Source of the DNA: Alopecurus myosuroides | Taxonomy: Eukaryota > Streptophyta > Magnoliopsida > Poales > Poaceae | Reading direction: 5' to 3' | Assembly: GCA_028641055.1 (NCBI GenBank) | Contig: CM054059.1 | Span: 46,698,477-46,762,476 of the forward strand | Length of the DNA stretch: 64,000 bases | In this document: positions 1 to 11,519 of the stretch, piece by piece | Layout: every line of letters begins with the position of its first letter | How positions within the stretch are numbered: position 1 is the stretch's first letter | Notes under the pieces: model-generated | What the model saw: only the letters and a program-made list of their open reading frames with translations | The model's database searches: none | What the model was told of the DNA's origin: nothing | Translations under genes and position numbers: made by a program

Positions 1-103
1 GAGTGAACTATGCATAGTTTGCTTGGTACTTTATAACGCTATAGTTTGTCACACCCGGATTTATCACTTTTTCCGACTTATATTCCCTTTTCTTTTCTCG
101 CAG

Positions 104-1083
104 GCTTACGTGGCCCAATCTGAGGAAGTGTTGGCCAAAACCAACAAGCTCCTCGAGGCAGAGACAAAGCTGCGTGAAGCGCTGGAAGCTGACACTGAGA
201 AACTTGAGAAAAATGTGAAAAAGTATAAGAAGAGGTCCCAACTTGCTGAGGGTGAACTGAAGAAACTGTCGGCCCAAATTGCCGATACTTATCGCACACT
301 ACTTGGTAATAACTTCTAACTGGTTAACTATAACCCGGATTCCTTATTCCGCAAAAAACTCGGAATTTCTTATTTTAACCTTTCTGTTACTCTGCAGGGC
401 CGGGTGAGGCTATGCCAGACGAAGATGATATCGAGAAGTTGAAGACCTTGAAGGCCGTAATCCGGCAACTCTGTGCCGGCACCAAATGGATTTTGCAAGC
501 TATCAAGTGGCCGGGTACCGGGTATGGTGATTTGAACACTTTGCTGGACGCGTGTTCCACCATTCCCGAGTGGATCGACCACTGGAAGCGCTCTTCGTGC
601 CGGGTTGGAGTAACCCGGGGGCTCGCTCTGGCCAAGGCCTACTTTCCCAAGCTTGAGCCGGCAAAATTCGTTGGCGGGTTTCCCGAATTCAACAATGACG
701 GCTCCAAATTTTCTGGTAAGAACTTCAAGGCTATCAACACTGAGGTGCGTCACTCGGCGAATTTGATCGCCGACAGTCTGGATTTAAGCAACATCGTTCC
801 GCCTTATGATGCCAAAGACAAGCCAATTAAGTCGGATTTGCCTAAGCCTTATGACATGCTGGCACGGTGGAAGGAGGAGGCTGCCCAGAGGAGGGAAGAA
901 GCTGCGAAGAAGAAGGCTGAGGCCGATACTGCGCCTACCACCTCTACGCCGGCTGTCCCTCCTCCGACGCGTGCCGGTACTGCTGCTGACCCGGACGCTG
1001 GGGCCGAGAAAACCATCGAGGAGGAAATCAAAGACCCGGCGGCCCAGGACAACGTTGATGACTCGGCCAGGGATGCCGAGTAA
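104..1083 (+). CDS. Element E antisense gene, last two exons (partial)
   Basis: This is the 3' end of the retrotransposon-borne gene seen complete in element C. Exon 6 is 104-305, preceded by a pyrimidine-rich tract ending in CAG and followed by a GT donor. Exon 7 is 398-1083 and ends in TAA. Joined, they stay in frame (202 nt and 686 nt; the C copy also has a 202-nt exon 6). Exon 6 is a lysine- and glutamate-rich heptad-like segment, probably a coiled coil. Exon 7 starts with an acidic PDEDDI-type motif, holds the conserved block with CRVGVTRGLALAKAYFPK, and ends in an Ala/Pro/Thr-rich acidic tail closing with DSARDAE. Bases 1-103 are intron 5. Upstream exons, including the domain resembling Pfam PF04195, lie outside the window. 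Function unknown. Confidence 0.75.
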
Positions 1084-2230
1084 AGTTTCACTGTCTATCG
1101 TTTCAAACACTTCATTCGGCCAATGGGCATTTTGTAATATGCCTAAAACAATTTATCCTTTTAATAGTGCGCCTGTGCACTTTTCGATACAGCTTCCTTG
1201 GTTTGTAATACGCTAAAACCTTAATAGCTTTTGTGGCCCTTCTGGCCTTTTGCATGGATTTGATGTTTACTAGCTTCAAACTTTTCGTTGCTGGTTTTCC
1301 GACTTTCGCTATTTTTTCTTTTGTGAGACTCGGTTTCCGGGTCTCGGGGGTTTTGACAAGTGGATTTTTTCTAAGTCCCCAAGTCCCCAAGACTCGGATA
1401 TTTGGGTTTTTAAGCTTAATAGCTAGACAATTTGTTACTTTTTTCAAATTCCCAAGTCCCCAAGGCCCGAATTTCCGAGTCTAGGGGTTTGGAGTGTTCA
1501 AAAGAGCAAACTATTTCTGCTAAGGCCCAAACCCTAGAGCTACTCACATAGGTTTGAAGTTATGCTTAATATATTGCGAGTTTCCGGCTGTTAACCTTAT
1601 ACTCTGCATAACTTGTGGTTTGGATGACCCTTTTGATCCTCTTTGCTGTAAGCCGGCTTTCGCGTGGATAATCAATGTTGTTATAGCTGTATAAAAACAG
1701 GGCCAGGCAAGTCCCCATGGGCATCATGACTGATTGTAATTACACGCTAGCAAAGCATGCCACCTTCTTGCGAGTCACATCAAGCTTAAGCAAGTAAAAT
1801 CAAGAGAATTTGGCTCTATTGTCCGGTTATAAGATTGTAACCATACTTATTCTAAGTAATCGGTCCTTATAACTTAATAGCATCGTGGTCGGGTCTTTGA
1901 GTTTGCAACTGTGCTATTCAAGCAATCAGCCCCCAAGACCTATATATGTAATCTTTAGAAAACTACTGTATGAACAAAGGACTAATACTTACCTGAAAAC
2001 ATCAAAGGCAGAAAGCAAAAACAGGAATACGAAAAATGTAACGAAAAACACATAAGAAAGAAACAACATCGTAGTTTAACCATCTCTTTATTAATATGAG
2101 AAAAGTTAGGGCAGCAAGCCGCCTCATTAAAAACCCTCCAGTCCCCTTAGGTACCCTGGATACGAAAAGAGTGCGTCTGAAACCTGCTGCCTGTTACATC
2201 GTGTAGTTCCACTTGTAAGCCTAGTCTAGT
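1084..2230. other. Element E convergent spacer between antisense gene and pol
   Basis: No protein gene seen. It lies between the stop of the plus-strand gene and the stop of minus-strand pol, so it should carry both 3' UTRs. Close to the antisense stop are TTTGTAATATG-type motifs like plant far-upstream poly(A) elements. Further on are repeats of AAGTCCCCAAG, then a 9-bp inverted repeat AAGTTATGC (1557-1565) and GCATAACTT (1606-1614), then a block conserved next to the pol stop in every copy (about 2115-2205). B, C and D carry the same layout. Confidence 0.7.
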
Positions 2231-5200
2231 CTAGGTGTAGTAGGGACGTTGCTGAGCCACGTTCCATGGTCTTTCCCTCTGTTGCATATATGAAGTGGTA
2301 TGAGCGGTGTCATTGACAGTATCCGACTCTTCCCTTGCATCTACCAAGTAATATGATCCGTTGTGCAAATTCCGGCTTACGATGAACGGTCCTTCCCATG
2401 GTGGAGATAGCTTATGTTTTCCTTCCTTTGACTGTACCAGGCGTAACACTAGGTCTCCTTCCTGGAAGACCCGGGTTTTGACTCGCCGGCTGTGATACCT
2501 CCTCAGATCCTGCTGATATATGGCTGATCTCTCCAAAGCTTGTTCTCTGTGTTCTTCTAGCATATCCACGGCGTCCTGCTGGGTCTTCTCGTTCTCTACC
2601 TCGACGTAAGCCGACACTCGGGGCGAGTCGTGAATAATATCACTCGGCAACACTGCTTCTGCACCATAAACCATGAAAAATGGGGTCATCTGAGTAGATC
2701 TGTTAGGTGTGGTGTTAATTCCCCAAACCACTGATGGTAACTCTTCCACCCATGCTCCAGCAGCTCTGATGCACGGGACCCGCAGTCGTGGCTTTAACCC
2801 ACGAAGTAATTCCTCGTTTGCCCTTTCCACTTGTCCATTAGCTTGTGGATGGGATACTGATGCTATGTCAAGCCGGATACCATTGTTCCCACAGAATTTT
2901 TCCATCTCACCAAGGGACATGTTGGTTCCATTGTCTGTTATTATGCTGTGAGGATACCCAAACCTGTATATGATTCTTTTTAAGAACTTGACTGCTGTGA
3001 TTGCTTCGCAATTGGTAACTGGCATAACTTCAACCCACTTTGTAAATTTATCGATGGATACCAAAAGATGGGTCTTTTTGTAGGGTGACATGTGAAAGGG
3101 GCCCACCATGTCCATGCCCCAAACAGCGAACGGCCAGGTTAATGGGATTGTTTGCAACTCCATAGCCGGGACATGGATTTGGCGAGCGTACCTTTGACAT
3201 CCGTCGCACCTTGCCACCAAGCGCTCCGCGTCTGCTAAGGCTGTGAGCCAAACGAAACCGTGTCGATATGCTTTGGCTTCAAGGGATCTTGTGGATGCAT
3301 GATGCCCACAATCACCTTCATGGATCTCTTTCAGAATCTGCCGGCCTTCTTCTGGTGCTACACAGCGTAAAAAGACTCCTGCTGCACTCCTTTTATATAA
3401 CTCGCCATTGATGATGGAATAGCCCTTTGCTCGTCTCAGAATTTGCCTTGCTAAAACTTCCTGCGGTGGTAACTCGCCCCGTGATAGATAAGCTAAAAAC
3501 GGCTCTGTCCACTCGGGAACAGTACGCACCGTGGCCACGAGCTCTAAATCCGGGTCTTGGTTAGCCACCTCTTCCCCAGACTCGGTTTTAACAGATGGCC
3601 GCCATAACTCGTCCAGGAAAACATTGGGTGGAACCGGCTCTCTGCGCGAGCCGAGTCTTGCGAGTGCATCTGCTGCCTCGTTCTTTCGCCTGTCAATATG
3701 CTCCACCTCATACCCGGAAAAACACCCGGCGACCCTGTCCACCTCTCTGCGATGTGCTGCCATAGTTGCATCCTTCCTATCCCAGGTTCCTGAGACCTGC
3801 TGCACCACAAGATCCGAATCTCCATAGCATCGTATCCGCCTGATGTTCATCTCCTTGGCTATTCTCAATCCGTGTAATAATGCCTCATACTCGGCCACGT
3901 TGTTGGAGCAATCAAAGTGAATTTGCAACACGTAGCTCAGTTTATCTCCTTTGGGTGATGTAAGTACCACCCGAGCTCCTGATCCCTCGTACTGCTTAGA
4001 ACCATCAAAGTGCATCACCCAAGACTCGGAACTTGGTGTCATTGTTGGCATGCTTGTGTGAGTCCAATCATTGATGAAATCAACTAAAGCTTGGGATTTG
4101 ATTGCTGACCTGGGCTCGTAGTTGATGTGATAATCTCCCATCTCAATGGCCCACTTGGCTATTCTACCTGTTGCATCTGAGTCTCTGATAATATCCGACA
4201 TTGGTATAGAGCTAACCACTGTTATGGGGTGTTCCTGAAAATACGGTTTCAATTTCCGGCTGGCCATGAAGACCCCGAAAACCAACTTCTGCCAATGTGG
4301 GTAACGCTGCTTTGCTTCCGATAATACCTCGCTTACGTAATAAACTGGCCTCTGTACCGGGTGATCTTTTCCATCCTCTTTACGCTCAACAACAACCACT
4401 GCGCTAACCACCCGGGGCCCGGCCGCAATGTGTAGTAACATGGGCTCCTTAGGACCCGGAGCTGCTAAGACTGGTGCCTCAGATAATTGCTTCTTTAGTG
4501 CCTCGAACGCCTCATCCGCCTCTTGGTCCCAAACGAACTTGTCGGATTTCCTCAAGAGCCGGTATAAGGGAATTGCCTTCTCTCCAAGCCTGGATATGAA
4601 CCGGCTTAATGCTGCTACGCACCCTGTAAGTTTTTGAACATGCTTCAAATTTTCCGGCTTTTTCAGACTCTGGATAGCTTTGATCTTGTCCGGGTTTGCC
4701 TCGATTCCTCTCTCGGAAACAATGAATCCGAGTAATTTTCTAGCTGGGACTCCAAATACACACTTTGTGGGGTTAAGCTTCATCTGATACCTTCTCAGGT
4801 TCCTGAATGTTTCCTTTAAGTCGTCAATGAACGTTTCTGCCTTCTTTGTCTTGATCACCACATCATCAACATAGGCGTGAACATTACGTCCAGTCTGATC
4901 CTCAAAACACTTCTGAATGCATCGCTGGTAGGTTGCGCCAGCGTTCTTCAGTCCAAAAGTCATGGTTTTGTAACAGAAAGCTCCAAAGGGGGTTATGAAC
5001 GATGTTTTCTCCCAATCTTCCTTCTTGAGCTTGATCTGATGATACCCGGAATATGCATCCAGAAAACATAATAGGTCACTTCCAGCCATTGCATCTATGA
5101 TTTGATCTATCCTTGGAAGATCAAACGGATCCTTTGGGCAATGCTTGTTGAGACTCGTGTAATCAATGCACATCCTCCACTCCGTTACTCTTCTTCATTA

Positions 5201-5736
5201 CTAGAACCGGATTTGCCAACCAATCCGGGTGAAAAACTTCCATGATAAAGCCGGCCGCAAGTAACCTGGCTATCTCTGCTCCTATAGCCTTCCTTCTTTC
5301 CTCATTCATTTTTCTCAGGCCCTGCTTCACAGGCCGGGACTTAGGATCAACATGCAAACTGTGCTCAGCTAACTCGGTCGGGATACCCGGCATATCACTG
5401 GGCGTCCAAGCGAAAACATCTTGATTTCCGCGAATGAATTCAATGAGTGCCTCTTCTTGCTTACTGTCTAGGTTAGATCCTATAGCAAATTGCTTGGAGG
5501 GATCACCTTCAACAAAAGCCACCATCTTTGTGTCCTGTGCTGCCTTGAACTTTGCTCTCTCATCCTCCGTATTTGGCCTCTTCAACGCTGTTCTGTCATC
5601 CGGGTCTACTTGAGACCGGTAATACTTGAGCTCTTCCTTTCTGCAAGCCTGTTCTGTCATTGCCGCGTCTCCTTCGTCACACTCAGCTGCTATAACCCGG
5701 CTCCCGTGTATGGTGATGGTTTGCTTGGGACCCGGG
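2231..5736 (-). pseudogene. pol: Element E pol, C-terminal part: RT, RNase H, archaeal RNase H, integrase
   Basis: Reading leftward, 5736-5163 covers the region between protease and RT and enters the RT N terminus. A 1-nt insertion near 5190 then shifts the frame, and reading resumes to the stop at 2231. Visible domains: RT with DAYSGYHQIKLKKE and the YVDD active site, a degenerate first RNase H, a second archaeal-type RNase H with FDGSKQYEGSG, AEYEALLHGL, GDSDLV and KNEAADALA, then integrase with an HHCC finger (GHHAS...CDGCQ), catalytic Asp in GMDMVGPF and TDNGTN, Glu in NGQVERANEE, and a C-terminal WEGPF motif. The RT-to-INT stretch is open for 980 codons, unusually well kept. Element F interrupts the coding sequence at 5736. 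The frameshift makes it a pseudogene. Confidence 0.92.
5732..5736. repeat. Target site duplication of element F (left), CCGGG
   Basis: CCGGG at 5732-5736 just before the F LTR is repeated at 16405-16409 just after it. Removing F plus one copy restores the reading frame of element E across the junction, confirming a simple insertion. Confidence 0.92.
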
Positions 5737-6650
5737 TGTAACATCCCAAGGATGAAAAATAAGCCTTTAGAATGTTTGCTCTCTGTTATTTTATGTTTTG
5801 CATCATGGCATCATGTTGATTGCAATTGTTTTGTTTGTTTTCCATATGTTATTCTCTGTTTTGCTTTGTTTTCCAACTGTTTTCATTTGTTTTCCTTTGT
5901 TTTCTATTTGAATTTCAAACCAAAATTCAAACCTTTTGTTTCATCCTTGTGATGTTACAATTTCCAAAATGTTATTTCAAATAAAAACAACCAAATTGTT
6001 TTCCTTTTATTCCATATGCTCACTTATTAAATTGTTGGTTTTAAATCTAATCTCTTGTTTCCAATTTCCATGTTTGATCAACTAATAAAATGGTGGTTTT
6101 ATTTCAATCAAACAATTCTAAATTGCATTCAAAACTCAAATCCAAATCATCAAACAACACCCCAATTGGATTTATGAAAATTTCAAAAACAATTCAACCC
6201 TTTGTTCTAACTAAATAATAGGGTTCCCCCTATTAAGAAGTGTTTTCAATAATAATCATTTAAATACTTAAAATTCATCCAAATTTGGTTTAGTTCATAA
6301 GTAGCAAGTAATTTGGAAACTTTTGGAAAATAAAAGTTAGCAATTAGTTGCTATGTCAAAAACTAACCTAACCCTTTTTTTTCCAAATTTTTACTAACCT
6401 AAAACCTACCTTTTTCTTCCAATTTGTTTTCTGCAAAAAAAAATAGAACAAAATAATTAAAACCAGCACAAGGGAGAGAGGCCCAACCCTTTTCCCTCAC
6501 AGCTCACCCCCCAGGCCCATTTCCCTTCTGGCCCAGTACCCCTTCGAGGTACCTTTTCTTCCTCCTCCTGTCGTCATGGTGTACGACTGCATCTCCTCCA
6601 CACGATCCTCCTCCTCCACCCGATGCCATGCCGTACCACCTCCTCCCCCT

Positions 6651-6660
6651 CCATAAAACT
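6651..6660 (+). promoter_or_regulatory. TATA-like box of element F 5' LTR
   Basis: CCATAAAACT lies just before the GC-rich block, at the place matching the clearer CCTATAAAAGC in the LTRs of element G. The downstream CT-rich sequence looks like a plant leader. Transcription from here would give a very long R-U5 leader (about 3.9 kb) before the PBS. Confidence 0.45.
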
Positions 6661-7297
6661 CTGGCCTCCTCTCCTCGCCCTAACCTAACCCTAGACCTCA
6701 TCATCCACGCCGCCATACTCTTCCTCTCTCTTCCTTCCCTGCAACCTTCACCTCCTCTGAATTCTTCTGTAGACTGAAACCCACCCGAAATACCTCCTCC
6801 TCCTCCGTTGATCGCCGGAGATCCGGCCACCCTCCGGCCATTTTAGACGTGGGAATGGAAACGCGCGGCTCCACTCTTCCTCCTCCACCCTTCGGTTTGC
6901 GCCGGGGAGCTCCGAGCCGCCGCCGCCGTCGCCTCCTTTCCGCCGGTCGCCACCTCTGCCTGCCCCGACCTGCACGTCCGCCCCCTCCTGCTGTCCGCAC
7001 CCAGGTGAGGCTCCTCGACCGCCCTCTCCCTCTCGCCCCTCTACCTCCTCCCCTAGCGGCCGCACCCACCTCGCAGCAGCCCACCGCCACGGCCACCCGG
7101 CGCCCCCTCCGGCGAGCAGGTCGCTGCCTGCCTCCGTTGGCTGTTGCGTTACAGAAACTGGAACCAGCGAACTGCATCTTTTCAGATTCAGAAACAGCGC
7201 GCGTCCAACACCTCTTACCCCCCGAGATCCCCTCCCTCTCAACACACACAGCAGCTACCCTACTGGCAGCGAACCTTGCGCGCACACCCCAGGTCAC

Positions 7298-7470
7298 GGG
7301 ATCGAGTCCCAGCGGCCACCCCTTTTGCTGCTTATTTCTCCGATTTAAGTGCAGTACCAGGTTTCTGAAACATATCCCCCCCGAGCCCCCTTCTCTGTCA
7401 CAAAACAGCAGCAGCCCATCTGGTTCCTGTCCCTCTGCGCAGCCAGGAGGTGGGGGGATCGAATCCCCCC
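7298..7470 (+). repeat. Two tRNA T-arm-like hairpins in element F LTR
   Basis: GGGATCGAGTCCC at 7298-7310, followed by CCACC and a T4 run. A second at 7452-7470: six G, the loop ATCGAAT, six C. Both resemble a tRNA T-stem and loop (B-box-like GATCGANTCC). For the second, an A-box-like AGCCCATCTGG (7413-7423) sits about 43 bp upstream, the spacing found in tRNA genes. No acceptor or anticodon stem is evident, so these are not tRNA genes. The right LTR repeats them at 13084-13096 and 13238-13256. Confidence 0.5.
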
Positions 7471-10400
7471 TCCCACAGAATAAAACCACCTTTTATTTTT
7501 GCAATGTTTTGGTCACAGAACTTCCTGGTAATCACCAATAGGTCCTTGTAATCATTTCTAGCCCTGTAAAATATTTTTTTCCAAGTCCCTGGTTCCCTAA
7601 AAATGGCAGATTGCACCTCAATTTTGTAAATTGCATAATTAATTCATCCCAACTCCAAATTCAACATTTTTAATATGTTTTTTGTCCCAAATTGAATGAT
7701 CTATCCAAATATAAAATTTGTTTACTGTTTTGAATATTTTAAATTGTTGAAATATTTGAATTCTTGTTAAATTCACTTAAACTTGCAAAAATCATAACTT
7801 GGGCATAAAAATTCCAAATTCCACAAACTAAATATGTTTTCCAATCAACTTTTCATGTACTTTCCAAATATAATTTTTGTTTGCTGTTTTGAATAATTTA
7901 AATTGCTGAAAACATCTGTTTCTTAATTAATGCATTTAAAATTGCCAAAATAATAACTTGCTCATTTTAAATCCAATTTCAACAAATAAAATATGTTTTC
8001 CATGCAAAATTAAACCACCTTTTCAAATATAAAATTTGTTTCATGTTTTGAATAATTAAAATTGGTTAAATGATTTAAACAAGGTTTAAATCATTTAATA
8101 TTGTTAAATTCATAACTTGATCAAAACAAATTCTTTTGGGACATATAAAATATGTTTTCAAACCATCAAAGTATAAACTTTTCAAATATGAATTTGGTTT
8201 AATGCTTTGAACAAATAAAAGTTAAATTAAATTCAAACTTGAATTAATTTCATTTAATTCTTGCTTACACTTGTTTAATTCATAAATAAATTATTCCAAA
8301 TCCTTTTTCAACAAGTGAAACATGTAATCCACCTAAAATTTGGTGTTCTTTTCAAATATAAACTTTGTTATCCATTTTGAACAATTAAAAGTGGTGAAAA
8401 CAACAAATGCTTGTGTGACACCTTTAAGGAACCAAAATTTCCTAACTTAATGAATGAATTTCTAAACTTGGTAAACCTTATTTCCAATTGTTTCTATTGT
8501 TGTTATTTTGTTGTTTTCCTCATCCATGCATCATGCTAATTCACTTACACAATTTGATTAGTTGTAAAACAATTAATTCAACCCTTAATTCATGGGCTTT
8601 CCATATGCAAACCAATTGCATGTGGGTCCATTTAATCATGTTTCTATCTTGTCAACTAGTTTATTTCTATGCATCAATTAAATGGTCATGCATCATCCCA
8701 TGTTTGTGCACTATGCCATGTTATTGATTGTTTATCTTTCTGCATTGTTTGTTTGCTTCTTCCCGGATAAACGACGACGTTGAGACCGACGATACTTACG
8801 ACACCCCTTCTAAGGATTTAGCTCAGTACCAGGCTACTGGGTTTTGCAGGCAAGTTATCACTCACATGAACCACTGTGTTCCTTTCAACATTGGTTACCG
8901 ATACTTTTCTGTTGTCTATTCTGCTAGCCCTATGAATAGTTATTTCTGTTACGAACCTATCACATGAATCCCTTAACCCTGATACTGCCTCACCTCCATA
9001 CATATAACCTTTTGCTTGTTGCCCGTGTCCTACTAGCATGCTTAGGTTGTTTTTGCTCGAGTCTGTTACCCGTTACTTTCTGTTACTATTTCATTATGTT
9101 CTGGGGGCTCGATGTTTAATCAATCAATCATGCTAATGTTATTGTTAAATAATAAATTTGATGATAAGGCACCGGCAGGAGGCCCTTTGTGGTTTTGAGG
9201 CCTGCTAGTGTCGACCCTCATAGGAAAAGGGTCTTGTCTACTGATCCATGATGAGCGCACTACCCGCATGTGGGAAGCGAGTATGGGCGCCCCCCTCAAT
9301 TTTATTCGATTCGCATCTCGTCCAAATCGCCTCATTTAGTTCGGGTTTTCCATTTGCTGCATGCATGATCTTGCGAGCCCTTGGTACCCGGGTGGAACTT
9401 TCGTAGTCGGCATATAGGGGGACACGGTCTTAGAGTGCTATGAGGGTCCATTTTCTTCTGGGCTCGATTAGCCGTGCGCCCAAGGTGCTTTGGGCTTGAT
9501 GCGAAGAAGAGTTGAGTTGTGTTGAGTGCCCCGCTTGGTGGAAGGGCCTTTCCATCTGGCGGGTTATTCATACGTGTACGGCCAAATTGGTGCAACCCTG
9601 CAGGGATAATCTTCTCGACAAGCCGTGTTTTCCGCGGTTATGGATTACTTGGTGAAAGTACTGGCTAACAAGTACTCAGGACAACTTAAACCTAATGATT
9701 AACAACCTTTCACCCAATGATTAACAACTTGACTAGTAATAGGCTTATTGACACAATAATCTGAACCATCATTAATCCAACTGTGTGAGTTATCCTCGGA
9801 TTGCTTCTTTGGATAAGGGGCGAGATCCGGGATGGGTTTGTTTGAAGTTATCTTTTAGTTGGTTACAATACTCGATCTTATCCCCTTTCTGTTAGTTGGA
9901 AGTTGTAGTTCTCTGTAGTTGGTTAGCGCAGCCAGTTGCAGCATCTTTTATATCACCCTTTCTTTCGTTGAACCCAAAGCATCTGTGCTTGGTGTTGACG
10001 GGTTACACTTTGGTGAACTGTGAGTCTTGCTTGCCAGTACGTTTATGTACTAACCCCTTTGGGGCTGTGGTTTCCGCAGACCTACGTTTCTGAGGATCTA
10101 CATGGTGGCAACTACGTGGAGTATGACGAGACTGCTGACGAGTAGATAGCGGACCCGGGCAGGATCCGAGACTTCGTGGATGGGCTCCGTCTTTTCGATT
10201 CCGGCCTCTTAGGCCTATTTTGGATCTTGTCTGTACTCAGACATTTTGGATGCTTCCGCTGTGATGTAATGATGTATTGTTGCGACATGTGTCCTCTGAA
10301 ATGATTGTATTTGCTATCTCTGCTCTAATGAGAGCCATTTGCAACTTATTTTCATCTTTTGTGTCGTAGAGATCTGTTGTGATATCACTTGTTCCAATGC

Positions 10401-10620
10401 CGTTGACGTACCATGCGTGTATGTTTTGAAGTACGTCAATGGAAGTATCCTGATTTCTATGGGATAGTTTACGTCGACGCTGAACAGATAGGGGTTGGTT
10501 GTCACACATACGTGTGTTGGCCTACTCGTAAGAGGACGCTGGTGCCGGTAAGCCCCGTAATCCAATCTACTACTGTTCAACGGAACGGCGAGTATCCTTT
10601 AGAAGTCCGGGTGCGACAAA

Positions 10621-10632
10621 TGGTATCAGAGC
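10621..10632 (+). promoter_or_regulatory. Element F primer binding site (initiator tRNA-Met)
   Basis: TGGTATCAGAGC starts two bases after the LTR end and matches the standard complement of the plant initiator tRNA-Met 3' end. It fixes the LTR boundary and the plus orientation. Confidence 0.95.
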
Positions 10633-11505
10633 CTGTCTGCCTGTAGGATCCCTTTTTACTGGTCGCAGTTGAGTCTAGAAACTATTTTGTAGCTATATAG
10701 GAAAAATGAAACGTGAGATTAGGAATTCTGTCATTTTTCTTCTTTCCCCACCCACCCTCCCTTTTCTGGTAAGGAAGTGCAACGTTGTTTTCCCTTCTTA
10801 TCTAAACTTTCAAGTTAGGATTTCACGAATCCTGGTTTCTCTAGGATGGTTATATCTACTAGACCATAGGAATGGAGGTGGTTGTGACATGATTTATCAT
10901 GTTGCCTACTCACGATTGAGAACGGAGGGGTGTAAGCCCCGGAAGCAAATCCTCTATTCCTTAAGCAGTAGATATTGATCCTTTAGAAGCCCGGATGGGT
11001 TTTCCGTAGTACCTCAGGAGTTTTGTTCTCGTTTTCCCCGATGTTGATATCCTGTTCTTCTCAACATCCTTTTTGTCCGTTGAAATCTTGTTGTTGTTTT
11101 CCACTTCAATTCTTCTACCGGCGTCTAATCAAAACTTCCCAAATATCAAGTCTATCTGGCCAGAAAGGTTGTTGTTGTTGGCATTCCTATCACCTGGGGT
11201 TGTTTCGAGGAAGCATTCCTGAAGCACCACATTCCAGATAGTCTATTCTCCAAATGAATCAATTTCTATTCAGCTATACACCCTCCATACAAAACCTCTA
11301 CCCCTACTCAAAAAATGTTCCGGTGGTTTCTAAATTCCCTGACATCTTTCCAGAAGAGTTGCCAGGAATTCCTATCGTTTTGAACTTCCAGAAGAACTAT
11401 CCAAGGTGCACGATGTGTTTCACGTGTCACAGCTCAAGAGGATCTTCCCAAGAAGTATCCGGACCTTCTCTTTTCTCAGTAGGAATCTCGGGGCGCGATT
11501 CCTTC
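10633..11505 (+). pseudogene. Element F internal remnant: mosaic of chromovirus leader, gag, PR/RT, integrase tail and chromodomain scraps
   Basis: Comparison with element G shows the pieces in order. The leader (to about 11100) includes the shared CTGGTAAGGAAG stretch. A gag scrap near 11185-11235 reads as PITWGCF...LKHHIPD. A protease/RT linker near 11240-11375 reads as QLYTL...KPLPLL and FPDIFPEELPGIP. An integrase-tail scrap near 11380-11440 reads as [19 protein letters not shown]. The last codons of the chromodomain follow (KKYPDL, near 11440-11480). Each piece is joined to the next by a deletion. No reading frame crosses them all, so there is no coding capacity. Confidence 0.8.
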
Positions 11506-11514
11506 AAGGGGGGG
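11506..11514 (+). promoter_or_regulatory. Element F polypurine tract
   Basis: AAGGGGGGG, five bases before the right LTR, in the context CCTTCAAGGGGGGGCGTTT. Element G has the same tract next to its 3' LTR on the minus strand. Confidence 0.85.
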
Positions 11515-11519
11515 CGTTT

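Larger units (their letters stand above)
5737..10618 (+). repeat. Element F 5' LTR (4.88 kb)
   Basis: Begins TGTAACATCCC and ends GGTGCGACA. Three parts stand out: an AT-rich first ~700 bp; a GC- and pyrimidine-rich block (about 6480-7480) downstream of a TATA-like CCATAAAACTC; and an AT-rich stretch (about 7600-8700) followed by mixed sequence with gene-like pieces. The GC-rich block holds a CAG|GTGAGG splice-donor-like site at 7004/7005 and two tRNA T-arm-like hairpins. Proline/arginine-rich frames in this block overlap on both strands and look compositional rather than real. The 3' part carries conserved peptide-like stretches also found in element G. Confidence 0.93.

Noticed and set aside
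6700..7541. Long Pro/Arg-rich and Gly/Arg-rich open frames in the F LTR, both strands, repeated at 12484-13327
   Set aside because: They overlap on both strands in a GC- and CT-rich block, have low-complexity composition and no recognisable domain. They are likely compositional.
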